64,000 nt of DNA from Alphaproteobacteria bacterium (GTDB lineage Bacteria; Pseudomonadota; Alphaproteobacteria; UBA8366; GCA-2717185). Under the pieces are notes generated by a model, which saw only the letters and a program-made list of their open reading frames with translations, did no database searches and was not told the DNA's origin. Both the position numbers and the translations under genes were made by a program. Positions 8,829-17,560 of this stretch are shown one piece after another (positions within the stretch are counted from its first letter, which is position 1; each line of letters starts with the position of its first letter). The stretch covers positions 1 through 64,000 of the forward strand of contig JBBDQU010000080.1 in the NCBI GenBank assembly GCA_040905865.1, given 5' to 3'.

Positions 8829-10106
8829 ATGGACCAGATAAGGATCAGCGGCGGCAACAGCCTGAACGGCCGGATCGCCATCGGCGGGGCGAAGAACGCG
8901 GCCCTGCCGCTGATGGTGGCCAGCCTGCTGACCGGCGATACGCTGGTCCTGTCGCGGGTGCCCCGGCTGGCCGATATCAGAACGCTGGCGGAATTGCTGC
9001 GGCAGCATGGCGCGGAAATCGACATGTATGCGGCGGGCGCGGGGCATGAGATGTCGCTGCGGACGCCGGTCATCACCAGCACAACCGCACCCTACGATAT
9101 CGTGCGCAAGATGCGGGCCAGCGCCCTGGTCCTGGGGCCGCTGGTGGCGCGTTGCGGAATGGCGCGGGTATCGCTGCCGGGCGGCTGCGCCATCGGAACG
9201 CGGCCGGTGGATCTGCATGTTCGCGGCCTGCAGCAGATGGGCGCGGAAATCGAGCTGGAGGGCGGCTATATTGAGGCCCGCGCCCGGAAAGGGCTGCACG
9301 GAGCGGAAATCGTTTTCCCCTTCGTCTCCGTCGGAGCGACGGAGAACCTGATGATGGCCGCCTGCCTGGCGAAGGGCGAAACCCGGCTGGTCAATGCGGC
9401 CCGTGAACCGGAAGTCGCCGATCTGGCGCAGTGCCTGGTGGCGATGGGCGCGGAGATCGATGGAATCGGCAGCGATACCCTCGTGATCCAGGGCCGCGAC
9501 AGCCTGCATGGCGCGCGCCATGAGATCATCGCCGACCGGATCGAGGCGGGGTCCTTCGCCATCGCCGCCGGCATGGCGGGGGGCTGCCTGGAACTTCAGG
9601 GCATCGAACTGGGACTGATCGGCGTGGCGGCCGATACGCTGCGCGCTGCCGGGCTGACGCTGGAACCGGTTGCGAACGGCATCCGCGTCTGCGCCGAACG
9701 GGGCGGGATCAATGGAACCGACGTGATGACGGAACCCTTTCCCGGCTTTCCGACCGACCTGCAGGCTCAGATGATGGCGCTGCTGTCGGTCGCGAATGGT
9801 GCTTCGATGGTGACGGAAACGATCTTCGAGAACCGCTTCATGCATGTGCCGGAACTGATGCGCATGGGCGCCAATATCAACCTGCACCACGCATCGGCCA
9901 TGATCCGCGGCGTGCCTCACCTGACCGGCGCGCCGGTCATGGCGACGGACCTGCGGGCCTCGATGTGCCTCGTGCTGGCCGGGCTCGCGGCGCAGGGCGA
10001 AACCGTCATCAGCCGGGTCTATCACCTGGACCGGGGCTACGAACAACTGGAGGAAAAACTGGCGGGCTGCGGCGCCGATATCGAGCGGATCCGGGAAGGC
10101 GGCTGA
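8829..10106 (+). CDS. murA: UDP-N-acetylglucosamine 1-carboxyvinyltransferase
   Basis: MurA transfers enolpyruvate from PEP to UDP-GlcNAc, the first committed step of peptidoglycan synthesis. The 425-residue product fits the family (E. coli 419). K22-N23 lie in GGAKNAALP, and the catalytic cysteine is C120 in [14 protein letters not shown], so it is the fosfomycin-targeted Cys form. The ATG at 8829 ([10 protein letters not shown]) is preferred: GAGGAG lies 4 nt upstream and the family motif starts there; an in-frame ATG at 8751 would add 26 residues. DUF2948 follows after 3 nt, the usual alphaproteobacterial arrangement. Confidence 0.96.
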   Translation: MDQIRISGGNSLNGRIAIGGAKNAALPLMVASLLTGDTLVLSRVPRLADIRTLAELLRQHGAEIDMYAAGAGHEMSLRTPVITSTTAPYDIVRKMRASALVLGPLVARCGMARVSLPGGCAIGTRPVDLHVRGLQQMGAEIELEGGYIEARARKGLHGAEIVFPFVSVGATENLMMAACLAKGETRLVNAAREPEVADLAQCLVAMGAEIDGIGSDTLVIQGRDSLHGARHEIIADRIEAGSFAIAAGMAGGCLELQGIELGLIGVAADTLRAAGLTLEPVANGIRVCAERGGINGTDVMTEPFPGFPTDLQAQMMALLSVANGASMVTETIFENRFMHVPELMRMGANINLHHASAMIRGVPHLTGAPVMATDLRASMCLVLAGLAAQGETVISRVYHLDRGYEQLEEKLAGCGADIERIREGG

Positions 10107-10109
10107 CCG

Positions 10110-10544
10110 ATGGCCGGATACGCCCCGCTGAAATTGCGTGCGCGCGATGCCGAAGACCTGGTCGTCATTTCATCTGTACTGCAGGACGCGCTGACACCGC
10201 TGGGCGACATCGCCTATCTGGAGGACGAAAACAGCCTGTACATGGTGATGAACCGGTTCCGCTGGGAAACCGGCGCCGGCGGCCCGGCGGAGCGGGTCCA
10301 TAGCGGGCTGCGCTTCGACGCCGTGCGCAATGTGGGCTACCGCAATATCGACCGGCGCAACCGCGGCCGGTTCCTGTCCTTCCTCGCCCTGTTTTACGAA
10401 GGCGATGCGGATGGCGGCACGGTGACAATTCAGTTCGCCGGCGATGCGGCCATCCGGCTGGAGGTCGGGGGGCTGTACTGCATACTGTCCGATTTCGGTG
10501 AACCCTGGCCCGCCATGCGGACGCCGGAACACGATGTGGGATAG
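10110..10544 (+). CDS. DUF2948 family protein
   Basis: A 144-residue protein of unknown function that matches DUF2948, a family confined largely to alphaproteobacteria and usually encoded right after murA. It starts 3 nt after the murA stop, so the two are almost certainly co-transcribed. Visible features are LKLRARDAEDL at the N-terminus, NRFRWE near residue 48 and the C-terminal LRLEVGG-like stretch. In many relatives hisD follows; here a dioxygenase gene follows instead. Confidence 0.85.
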   Translation: MAGYAPLKLRARDAEDLVVISSVLQDALTPLGDIAYLEDENSLYMVMNRFRWETGAGGPAERVHSGLRFDAVRNVGYRNIDRRNRGRFLSFLALFYEGDADGGTVTIQFAGDAAIRLEVGGLYCILSDFGEPWPAMRTPEHDVG

Positions 10545-10577
10545 AAACCCGTCCGCTTTCCGCGCTAAAGTGACGCC

Positions 10578-11555
10578 ATGATCGAATCGCCGCCCGCTAT
10601 CCTGCCTGATTTCACCGGCCCCAACGTCTGGCGGCGCGACACGCTGGGCCCGGAGGACGGGCTGCTGCGCCTGCCGCCGGAATGCTGTGCCGAACTGGAC
10701 CGGGTTGTGGCCGAATTGCGGGCCAATCCGCTGCCGGTCGAGATCCTGTCGCCGGACCATTTCGACATGCCTGCGTGCCGCGCGCTGATGGGGCGGGCGA
10801 AGGCGGAGATTGCCGAAGGGCTCGGCTTCCTGATCCTCGACCGCTTGCCGATGGATCGCTACAGCCGCGAGGAAGCGGTGGCGATATACTGGCTGCTGGC
10901 GTCGGTGATGGCCCGGCCGGTGGCGCAGAACTGGCGCGGCTGGATGGTCTATGACGTCCAGGATACCGGTCTCAAGCCGGGCAACGGCGTGCGGCCGGAC
11001 GTCACCAATGTCGAACAGAATTTCCATACCGACAACAGCTACAACCTTTGCCCGCCGCATATCCTGGGGCTGCTCTGCCTGCAGACGGCGAAATCGGGCG
11101 GGATCAGCCGGGTCATCAGCTTCACCGCCGCGCATAACGAAATGAAGCGGCGCCATCCGGACCTGCTGCGGCGGCTTTACCGGCCGTTCCATTTCGACCG
11201 CCAGCGCGAACACGCGCCGGGCGACGCGATGACCACATGGCACCCGCTGTTCGCGTTCGACGGCGAGGCGCTGGTCGCGCGGCTATCGCGCTTCCAGGTC
11301 ATGAACGGCTACCGGCTGGCGGGCGAGGAACTCGACCCCGAAGGGGCGGCGGCGCTGGACGCGTTCGAGGCGGTCCTCGATGACCCGGCGATGTGGAAGG
11401 ATTTTTACTTCGAGCCGGGCCAGATGCAGTTCCTCGACAACCGCCGCTGCGGCCACAAGCGCACCGGCTTCGAGGATTACCCCGAACCGGAACGCAAGCG
11501 CCGGCTTGTGCGGCTGTGGCTGCGCAATACCGGGCGGCCCTTCTATAACGGGTAG
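10578..11555 (+). CDS. TauD/TfdA-family 2-oxoglutarate-dependent dioxygenase (copy 2)
   Basis: The 325-residue protein carries the iron motif H150-T-D152 (NFHTDNSYN), a distal H293 (NRRCGHKR) and arginines at 309/312 for 2-oxoglutarate. It is longer and only distantly similar to the other two dioxygenases in the window, with an extra N-terminal region of about 60 residues; this layout resembles gamma-butyrobetaine hydroxylase/TauD-like enzymes of unknown substrate. It starts 33 nt after the DUF2948 gene and could be read from the murA transcript. Just after the stop, the 9-mer TATAACGGG is repeated at about 17 nt spacing. Confidence 0.86.
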   Translation: MIESPPAILPDFTGPNVWRRDTLGPEDGLLRLPPECCAELDRVVAELRANPLPVEILSPDHFDMPACRALMGRAKAEIAEGLGFLILDRLPMDRYSREEAVAIYWLLASVMARPVAQNWRGWMVYDVQDTGLKPGNGVRPDVTNVEQNFHTDNSYNLCPPHILGLLCLQTAKSGGISRVISFTAAHNEMKRRHPDLLRRLYRPFHFDRQREHAPGDAMTTWHPLFAFDGEALVARLSRFQVMNGYRLAGEELDPEGAAALDAFEAVLDDPAMWKDFYFEPGQMQFLDNRRCGHKRTGFEDYPEPERKRRLVRLWLRNTGRPFYNG

Positions 11556-11694
11556 AGGCCTATAACGGGTGGGCGAGGCCGTTTGCGCCGGCACTTCCGT
11601 CAGGACCCGGCCCGGTTGGGGAACCCGGCGCCGCGCGACGCGTTGTTATGCCAAATCACGATTTTCCGCATCTCATCCGTTACGGAACATGGTC

Positions 11695-11853
11695 ATGGAC
11701 GTACTCCGCATCATTTTTTCGGTCCTCATCCCGCCCCTGGGCGTCTTCCTTCAGGTCGGGATCGGCGGTCATTTCTGGCTGAACATCATCCTGACGCTGC
11801 TGGGCTACATTCCGGGCCTCGTCCATGCAATCTGGGTGATCGCGAAGAAATGA
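11695..11853 (+). CDS. YqaE/Pmp3 family small membrane protein
   Basis: A 52-residue proteolipid with two membrane helices (IIFSVLIPPLGVFLQVG and FWLNIILTLLGYIPGLVHAIW), matching the Pmp3/YqaE/UPF0057 family almost perfectly. Members are linked to membrane potential and salt or cold stress. The start may be the ATG at 11689 (MVMDVL) or 11695 (MDVLRI); the second matches the family better. Its stop overlaps the next start (ATGA), so it is translationally coupled to the DUF4112 gene. Confidence 0.9.
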   Translation: MDVLRIIFSVLIPPLGVFLQVGIGGHFWLNIILTLLGYIPGLVHAIWVIAKK

Positions 11854-12278
11854 ATAATCCGCGCACGCGCGATTCCGGTCGCGATCCCGGGCGTGATACG
11901 TTGTCGCAGATGCGGACCGTTGCCTGGTGGCTGGACAGCCGGTTTCGCATTCCAGGCACCGGTATCCGGATCGGGCTGGATGGCCTGCTGGGGTTGCTGC
12001 CGGGGATCGGCGACTCGGTTACGGCGCTCAGTGGCGTCTATTTCATCGGCCAGGCGCATGCGCTGGGCGTCCCCTTGCCGGTGAAGGCGCGGATGGCGGC
12101 GAATGTGCTGGGCGACATGATTGTCGGCTCAATTCCGTTGATCGGCGATATTTTCGATATCGGATTCAAGGCGAATTTGCGCAACCTCGCGCTGATCGAG
12201 GAACATCTCGCGCGGAGGGGACATCCGGCTGACGGCAACGGGCCGCCGCGCGCCCGCGACTGGCGAGCGGGCGGTTGA
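11850..12278 (+). CDS. DUF4112 domain membrane protein
   Basis: A 142-residue protein with the DUF4112 signature: WWLDSRFRIPGTGIRIGLD followed by LLGLLPGIGDSVTA and later VGSIPLIGDIFDIGFKAN. It probably has two membrane segments. Function is unknown. It begins in a 4-nt overlap with the Pmp3 gene, suggesting the two small membrane proteins are made together, perhaps in an envelope stress response (inference). The last 20 residues are poorly conserved-looking and proline/arginine rich. Confidence 0.85.
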   Translation: MNNPRTRDSGRDPGRDTLSQMRTVAWWLDSRFRIPGTGIRIGLDGLLGLLPGIGDSVTALSGVYFIGQAHALGVPLPVKARMAANVLGDMIVGSIPLIGDIFDIGFKANLRNLALIEEHLARRGHPADGNGPPRARDWRAGG

Positions 12279-12570
12279 GCCGGGTTTCCATGTCGGTGAC
12301 CGACGCCTTCGACCCCAGCGACCGCCAGGGACCGACCTCCTCGGCAACGGCGGCGCGGAGACGCGCCGCCGACCGGCACTTGCCAATAATTGCCATCGAA
12401 TAACAATTTAAGCCGATAAATGTATCGGTATGAATTTGCGACGGGGTCGGCGGCTTCGGTTGCTTCCTCACCCAGACGCGAGGGGGTATCATTCATTCCG
12501 GCGCTGCCGTGGCGGCATAGCGGCCCCGGAATGAGTGATACCAACCAAATCTTTACGGGGAGACACGGAC
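12279..12570. other. Intergenic region with a large cruciform
   Basis: This 292-nt gap has no convincing gene. Its main content is a strong inverted repeat at 12485-12542 (separate entry). The part from 12360 to 12440 is AT-richer than the flanks and may hold the promoter of the downstream dehydrogenase. Confidence 0.6.
12485..12542. repeat. Long imperfect inverted repeat (cruciform) upstream of the 3-HIBADH-like gene
   Basis: Arms GGTATCATTCATTCCGG (12485-12501) and its complement at 12526-12542 pair over 17 positions with one mismatch. The interior also folds (CGCTGCCG against CGGCATAGCG around a TGG loop), so nearly the whole 58 nt can form one hairpin. It ends 28 nt before the start codon at 12571. 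No T-run follows, so it is not a simple terminator. It may be an operator, a 5' UTR hairpin or a small interspersed repeat. Confidence 0.7.
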
Positions 12571-13476
12571 ATGACGGCGATCGGATTCATCGGGCTGGGC
12601 AATATGGGCGGGCCGATGCTCGCCAATCTGGTGAAAGCGGGGCATGACGTGAAGGCCTTCGACCTGTCGGCGGATGCGCTGGCGCGGGCGGTGGCGGCCG
12701 GGGCCACGGCGGCGGCGGATGCGGGCGATGCCTGCCGCGACGTGGACGTGGTCGTTACCATGCTGCCGGCCGGGCCGCAGGTGCGCAGCGTGTATACCGA
12801 ATCCGTCTTCGACAATGTCCGTGAAGGCGCGCTGCTGCTGGATTGCTCCACCATCGATGTGGCGACGGCGCGCGAGGTGGCGCGGATGGCCGCCGACCGC
12901 AAGCTGGAGATGCTCGACGCCCCGGTTTCGGGCGGAACGGTTGGCGCGGCGGGCGGTACGCTGACCTTCATGGTCGGCGGTTCGCCGAACGGCTTCGGCA
13001 GCGCCAGGCCGATCCTGGAGGAAATGGGCAGAACCATCATCCACGCCGGCGGCGTCGGCAATGGTCAGGTCGCCAAGCTGTGCAACAACATGATCCTGGG
13101 CGCCACCATGATTGCCGTGTCCGAGGGTTTCGTGATGGCGGAGAAGCTGGGGCTCGACCAGCAGACCCTGTGGGATATCTGTTCGACGGCGACCAGTTCC
13201 TGCTGGGCGATGAACAATTACTGCCCGATGCCGGGGCCGGTGCCGGCGGCGCCGTCGAACCGGGGCTACCCGGCAGGGTTCACCGCCGCGATGATGCTGA
13301 AGGACCTGAAACTGGCGCAGGGCGCGGCGCAGGGCGCGGGGGCGGCCACGCCGATGGGCGCGGCGGCGGCGGCAATGTATGCTCTGTTCTGCCAGTCCGG
13401 TGATGAATCTCTCGATTTTTCGGCAATAATCGGCTTGATTCGCGGGGAATTGCCAAAAAGTGAGGCAAAATTTTAG
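12571..13476 (+). CDS. mmsB: NAD(P)-dependent beta-hydroxyacid dehydrogenase (3-hydroxyisobutyrate dehydrogenase-like)
   Basis: A 301-residue 6-phosphogluconate-dehydrogenase-like enzyme. It has the Rossmann motif GLGNMGGP (8-15), the substrate-binding DAPVSGG (117-122) and the catalytic lysine K169 in GNGQVAKLCNNM. The overall pattern, including the C-terminal KDLKLA, fits 3-hydroxyisobutyrate dehydrogenase of valine breakdown; tartronate semialdehyde reductase is the alternative, so the symbol is tentative. The start at 12571 has GGGGAG 8 nt upstream. No other valine catabolic gene lies nearby. Confidence 0.85.
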   Translation: MTAIGFIGLGNMGGPMLANLVKAGHDVKAFDLSADALARAVAAGATAAADAGDACRDVDVVVTMLPAGPQVRSVYTESVFDNVREGALLLDCSTIDVATAREVARMAADRKLEMLDAPVSGGTVGAAGGTLTFMVGGSPNGFGSARPILEEMGRTIIHAGGVGNGQVAKLCNNMILGATMIAVSEGFVMAEKLGLDQQTLWDICSTATSSCWAMNNYCPMPGPVPAAPSNRGYPAGFTAAMMLKDLKLAQGAAQGAGAATPMGAAAAAMYALFCQSGDESLDFSAIIGLIRGELPKSEAKF

Positions 13477-13526
13477 TAAATAGGTAATAATTGGATGCGA
13501 AGTTCAATCAGGATTAACCAATTCGG

Positions 13527-14003
13527 ATGACTCCTATGGCAGTGAAGAGCGATTACCTGCAATCCATCCATCTTATCGAGCGGTTGCACCGGCAATTCCT
13601 CGAAGTCGTGAAGAACGAACTTGACCGGCATGGCATGCAGGATATCAACAATATCCAGGCAGTCATTCTGTACAATATCGGCGAGGACGAACTGACCGTC
13701 GGCGAGTTGACGAACCGTGGCTATTACCTGGGTTCCAACGTCTCCTACAATGTGCGCAAGATGGTGGAGAACGGCTACCTGATCCAGGAGCGTTCGGCGC
13801 ATGACCGCCGCTCGATCCGGGTCCGCCTGTCGCAAAAGGGGATCGATCTGCGCAATGTCGTCGATGCGATGTTCGGTCGCCATTCCGACCGCCTCGGCAC
13901 CGATACGGTGCCGGTGGAGGAACTCAACCACGCCAATACGATCCTGCTGCGCCTCGAACGGTTCTGGAGCGGCGGCATGGGGTTCGGGACCGGCGGGCTA
14001 TAA
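13527..14003 (+). CDS. MarR-type winged-helix regulator, LdtR-like
   Basis: The 158-residue protein is a winged-helix regulator. The block NNIQAVILYNIG...TVGELTNRGYYLGSNVSYNVRK and the wing DRRSIRVRLS closely follow LdtR, the alphaproteobacterial MarR protein that controls L,D-transpeptidases and osmotic tolerance. It would bind DNA as a dimer. The ATG at 13527 opens MTPMAVKSDYL; a second ATG at 13536 is possible. It stands alone and is followed by a short hairpin with a T-run. Confidence 0.85.
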   Translation: MTPMAVKSDYLQSIHLIERLHRQFLEVVKNELDRHGMQDINNIQAVILYNIGEDELTVGELTNRGYYLGSNVSYNVRKMVENGYLIQERSAHDRRSIRVRLSQKGIDLRNVVDAMFGRHSDRLGTDTVPVEELNHANTILLRLERFWSGGMGFGTGGL

Positions 14004-14016
14004 GGCGCGAGGCTGG

Positions 14017-14034
14017 CGGGGCGACCCCGTTTTT
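14017..14034 (+). terminator. Rho-independent terminator after the LdtR-like gene
   Basis: The stem CGGGG/CCCCG with a CGA loop (14017-14029) is followed directly by five T. The stem is short but GC-only, and it sits 13 nt after the stop codon. Confidence 0.6.
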
Positions 14035-14117
14035 CAGGGTTTGACCGCTCCGCGATTCTGCTATCCTGCCGCGTATTCCGGTTGCTCATCGGGACGGTAA
14101 GCGGATTTCGTGGCACC

Positions 14118-14336
14118 ATGCGCGGCAAGAACGAACACGGCATCATCTTCGAATTCATTTTGATCGGCAGCTATGTGAAGGTATCCGCCATCGATACCCG
14201 CACCGGCACGGAAGTGTCCATCGTGGGGGATCCGAAGCGGGGTGAACAGGCGCTGCGGATGACGGCGCGGCGCAAGCTTGAAATGGTCATGGCGAAGGCG
14301 GTGAAACCGCCGCGTCGCGGGGGGCTGACCGTTTGA
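14118..14336 (+). CDS. Small conserved alphaproteobacterial protein (DUF6898-like)
   Basis: A 72-residue protein starting MRGKNEHGIIFEF. The core FILIGSYVKVSAIDTRTGTEVSIVG followed by LRMTARRKLEMVMAK matches a small family found across alphaproteobacteria, sometimes wrongly named serine hydroxymethyltransferase; I believe it is now DUF6898. It looks like a compact beta-strand domain with a C-terminal basic helix. Function unknown. The ATG at 14118 is chosen because the family begins there; the frame is open to 14082. Confidence 0.75.
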   Translation: MRGKNEHGIIFEFILIGSYVKVSAIDTRTGTEVSIVGDPKRGEQALRMTARRKLEMVMAKAVKPPRRGGLTV

Positions 14337-14387
14337 CCGTCTGAGGGGGCGGGTTGACGTATGGCGCCGAAATGCGCGGCCGGCGGG

Positions 14388-14846
14388 TCAGCGGGTGGCG
14401 GAGGAGGCGTTGCCGCTCCTGCCGCGGCCGAGCCCGATGCGCTTGGCGAAGCTGGAACGCTGCGCGGAATAATTCGGGGCGACCATGGGATAATCCGCTT
14501 CGAGACCCCATTTCGTCCGGTATTCCTCTGGCGTCATGCTGTAGGTGGTACGCAGGTGACGCTTCAGCATCTTCAGCTTCTTGCCGTCCTCCAGGCAGAC
14601 GAGGAAGTCGGGCGTGATGGATTTACGGATCGGCACGGCGGGTTTCGGCCGGTCGCCGTTCATATGGCTACCGCCGCTGTCGAGCGTCCGCAGGGTGCCG
14701 AACACGGAGTTGATGACTTCCGGAATCTTCGCCGGCGGCAGGGTATTGTTGCCGACATAGGCGGAAACGACCTCCGTCGTCATCCGCAGTACGTCGCCCT
14801 GCGACAGTTCCGTGCCCGGCGTGTTGTCTTCCGACTTGTCGCTCAT
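14388..14846 (-). CDS. mucR: Ros/MucR family transcriptional regulator
   Basis: A 152-residue zinc-finger-type regulator of the MucR/Ros family, which represses exopolysaccharide, motility and virulence genes by binding AT-rich DNA. The DNA-binding core is present: C84-LEDGKKLKMLKRH97 followed by MTPEEYRTKWGL and DYPMVAPNYSAQRS. The second zinc histidine seen in rhizobial MucR (THY) is T101 here (TTYS). The start at 14846 (MSDKSED) matches the family; the in-frame extension to 14864 is less likely. A 400-nt AT-rich region lies upstream, which suits the known autoregulation. Confidence 0.9.
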   Translation of the reverse strand: MSDKSEDNTPGTELSQGDVLRMTTEVVSAYVGNNTLPPAKIPEVINSVFGTLRTLDSGGSHMNGDRPKPAVPIRKSITPDFLVCLEDGKKLKMLKRHLRTTYSMTPEEYRTKWGLEADYPMVAPNYSAQRSSFAKRIGLGRGRSGNASSATR

Positions 14847-15261
14847 TGCCTCGCCACCCATCAATAAAAGCCGAGTTAGTTGCTATTTTTTGCACAAAGG
14901 GTTGTTGTTGTCAATTATTCGAACCAATAGTTTAAATATTCGCTTGCACTGGAAATTTTCATTTAGTTTACACAATTACAAAAGCTGTTTTGCCGCACTA
15001 GATATATGAATGGGTTACTTATCGATACCTAGATACGGTGGTTGGAGTTGTGGGAATTGCCTGTCGCCGACATGGTATTTTCTTGTCCGGTATTCCGCCG
15101 GACGGTTATTCAAGCCGGAATAACGCTGAAACTTCGGTCCAGGTTGCCACTCCTTGTAGGAAGGCTGGCGCGGGCATGCGACATATGGTAACTCAAAATC
15201 ACTGGATTTGGCGGGAGGTGCCGCTTAGGTCCGATAACTCTGAAAAAGGGGCCGGTAGGAC
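14847..15261. other. AT-rich intergenic region between mucR and rpiB
   Basis: No gene is supported in this 415-nt gap. The half next to mucR (about 14865-15035) is strikingly AT-rich with many TA steps, as expected for MucR-type autoregulation. The half next to rpiB is GC-richer and holds small hairpins: GTTATTC/GAATAAC at 15104-15123 and TCCGG/CCGGA at 15085-15101. The second half may be a structured 5' leader of the rpiB-glyA transcript; I do not recognise a known riboswitch class. Confidence 0.5.
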
Positions 15262-15720
15262 GTGAATGCAGGCACAGGATCAGTAAAAGCCATCGCAATT
15301 GCATCGGATCATGCGGGTTATGTCTTGAAGGCCGACATCGCCGGTTTCCTCACGGAGCAGGGGTATTCGGTCGTTGACCTTGGAACGGACGGTCCGGATT
15401 CCGTGGATTATCCAGATTTCGCCGATGCGCTGGTTCAGGCGCTGGCGGATGACCGGGCCGGGCGTGGTATCCTGATCTGCGGCACGGGGATCGGCATTTC
15501 GATCGCGGCGAACCGCTACCGGCATATCCGGGCGGCGCATTGCCATGACACGACCGATGCCCGGCTGTCGCGCCAGCATAATGACGCGAATGTCATTGCG
15601 CTGGGCGCGCGGACCCTGGGCCCGGAGCTCGCGCGCGACTGCGTAACGGTGTTCCTGGCGACGGCATTCGAAGGGGACAGCAATCCCCGCCATGCCCGGC
15701 GCATCGTCAAAATGTCCTAG
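15262..15720 (+). CDS. rpiB: Ribose 5-phosphate isomerase B
   Basis: The 152-residue protein interconverts ribose 5-phosphate and ribulose 5-phosphate. It has the LacAB/RpiB pattern: ASDHAGYVLK near the N-terminus, DLGTDGPDSVDYPDFA, and CGTGIGISIAANR with the catalytic cysteine. The GTG at 15262 is the only good start in the frame; GGGG lies about 10 nt upstream. It precedes glyA by some 60 nt, an arrangement common in alphaproteobacteria. Confidence 0.93.
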   Translation: MNAGTGSVKAIAIASDHAGYVLKADIAGFLTEQGYSVVDLGTDGPDSVDYPDFADALVQALADDRAGRGILICGTGIGISIAANRYRHIRAAHCHDTTDARLSRQHNDANVIALGARTLGPELARDCVTVFLATAFEGDSNPRHARRIVKMS

Positions 15721-15778
15721 GGCCTTGCAACGACGATACGGATCGACTCGAAAAGAACGGATGTAACAGGTGAATAAC

Positions 15779-17074
15779 GTGCTACAGATGACAGAAAACA
15801 AAACATTTTTTACCGCCGCATTGACGGATACGGATCCGGAAGTGCATGCGAGCCTGGTGGCGGAATGCGGTCGCCAGCAGGACCAGATCGAACTGATTGC
15901 ATCGGAGAATATCGTCAGCCGCGCTGTGCTGCAGGCCGCCGGTTCGGTGCTGACGAACAAGTATGCCGAAGGCTATCCCGGGCGCCGGTATTACGGCGGC
16001 TGCGAATTCGTCGACGTGGCGGAGCGGCTGGCGATCGACCGCGCCAAAGAACTGTTCGGCTGCGGCTTCGCCAATGTGCAGCCCCATGCGGGCGCCCAGG
16101 CGAATGAAGCGGTGTTCCTGGCGCTGGTCAAACCCGGCGAAACGATCCTGGGCATGTCGCTGGCGGCGGGCGGTCACCTGACCCATGGCGCACGGCCCAA
16201 CGTATCGGGCAAATGGTTTAACGCGGTGCAGTATGGCGTCCGCCGCCAGGACGACCTGATCGATTTCGATGAGGTTGAGCAACTGGCGAAGGAACACCAG
16301 CCGAAGCTGATCATTGCCGGCGGTTCCGCCTATCCGAGAGTGATCGATTTCGCCCGGTTTCGCGCCATTGCGGATTCCGTCGGCGCTTATCTGATGGTCG
16401 ATATGGCGCATTTCGCCGGCCTGGTCGCCGGCGGTGTGCACCCGAGCCCGATCGGCCATGCCCATGTGGTCACTTCCACCACGCACAAGACCCTGCGCGG
16501 GCCGCGGGGTGGGCTGATCATGACCAATGACGAGGCGCTGGCGCGCAAGATCGACAGCGCCGTGTTCCCCGGCCTGCAGGGCGGGCCGCTGATGCATATT
16601 GTCGCGGCCAAGGCCGTGGCGTTCGGCGAGGCGCTGCAGCCGTCCTTCCGGCAATACGCGCAGGCAGTGACGGGTAACGCCCGCGTGCTTGCGGAGACGC
16701 TGGTAAAGGGCGGGTTGAACATCGTTTCCGGTGGAACCGATACGCATCTGATGCTGGTCGACCTGCGACCGATGGGGCTGACCGGCAATATCGCGGAAGC
16801 CAGCCTCGAACGGGCGGGGCTGACCTGCAACAAGAACGGTATTCCTTTCGATCCGGAAAAACCCGGCGTTACGTCCGGGGTCCGGCTCGGCAGTCCGGCG
16901 GCGACGTCGCGTGGTTTCGGCCAGGCGGAATTCATCCATGTCGGCGACCTGATCGTGGAGGTGCTTCGCGGCCTTGCCAAAAACCGCGACGACAATGCGG
17001 CGACCGAAACAGGCGTCCGCGCGCGGGTATCGGAAATGTGCAAGCGATTTCCAATTTATGCGGACTTTCATTAG
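15779..17074 (+). CDS. glyA: Serine hydroxymethyltransferase
   Basis: GlyA converts serine and tetrahydrofolate to glycine and methylene-tetrahydrofolate using PLP. The roughly 431-residue protein is full length. It shows [10 protein letters not shown], the [15 protein letters not shown] block, VDMAHFAGL with the cofactor-binding aspartate, and the PLP lysine in [14 protein letters not shown]. The start is ambiguous: GTG 15770, GTG 15779 and ATG 15788 are in frame; AGGTGA sits 5 nt before 15779, so I use that one. nrdR follows after 24 nt. Confidence 0.95.
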   Translation: MLQMTENKTFFTAALTDTDPEVHASLVAECGRQQDQIELIASENIVSRAVLQAAGSVLTNKYAEGYPGRRYYGGCEFVDVAERLAIDRAKELFGCGFANVQPHAGAQANEAVFLALVKPGETILGMSLAAGGHLTHGARPNVSGKWFNAVQYGVRRQDDLIDFDEVEQLAKEHQPKLIIAGGSAYPRVIDFARFRAIADSVGAYLMVDMAHFAGLVAGGVHPSPIGHAHVVTSTTHKTLRGPRGGLIMTNDEALARKIDSAVFPGLQGGPLMHIVAAKAVAFGEALQPSFRQYAQAVTGNARVLAETLVKGGLNIVSGGTDTHLMLVDLRPMGLTGNIAEASLERAGLTCNKNGIPFDPEKPGVTSGVRLGSPAATSRGFGQAEFIHVGDLIVEVLRGLAKNRDDNAATETGVRARVSEMCKRFPIYADFH

Positions 17075-17098
17075 TCCATTGACCGGGGAGGTCTGAAC

Positions 17099-17560
17099 AT
17101 GCGCTGTCCATTTTGCGCCCATGGGGATACACAGGTTAAGGATTCGCGGCCGACCGAGGATAACTCGGCTATCCGCCGTCGCCGGTACTGCCCGAACTGC
17201 GGCGCACGGTTCACGACGTTCGAGCGCGTCCAGTTGCGCGAACTCACCGTGCTGAAGAAGGGTGGCCAGCGCGAACCGTTCGACCGGGAAAAGCTGCTGC
17301 GGTCCATGCGGATTTCGCTGCGCAAACGGCCGGTCGAGGAAGACCGTGTGGACCGGGTGGTCAACGGGATCGTCCGCCGGCTGGAGAGTTCCGGCGAGGC
17401 CGAGATCAACGCGGACCAGATCGGCGAACTGGTCATGGAAGCGCTGCTGACGCTGGACAAGGTCGCCTATGTCCGATTTGCTTCGGTCTACCGGAATTTC
17501 CGTGAAGCCAAGGATTTCGAAGATTTCATCATCGGCGAACTCGGTGTCGACGGGGACTGA
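17099..17560 (+). CDS. nrdR: Transcriptional repressor NrdR
   Basis: The 153-residue zinc-ribbon/ATP-cone repressor controls ribonucleotide reductase genes in response to ATP and dATP. Zinc cysteines C3, C6, C31 and C34 are present, with the basic SAIRRRRYC stretch that contacts NrdR boxes. The ATP-cone spans about 49-139 ([16 protein letters not shown] onwards). It lies between glyA and ribD, a standard alphaproteobacterial position, and its end overlaps the likely ribD start. Confidence 0.96.
   Translation: MRCPFCAHGDTQVKDSRPTEDNSAIRRRRYCPNCGARFTTFERVQLRELTVLKKGGQREPFDREKLLRSMRISLRKRPVEEDRVDRVVNGIVRRLESSGEAEINADQIGELVMEALLTLDKVAYVRFASVYRNFREAKDFEDFIIGELGVDGD

Noticed and set aside
15038-15265. 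Open frame of 75 codons in the rpiB leader
   Set aside because: No ribosome site, no family likeness, and it crosses hairpins that look like leader structure.
15782-17122. Long reverse-strand frame opposite glyA
   Set aside because: Antisense shadow of serine hydroxymethyltransferase with arginine/histidine-rich composition.
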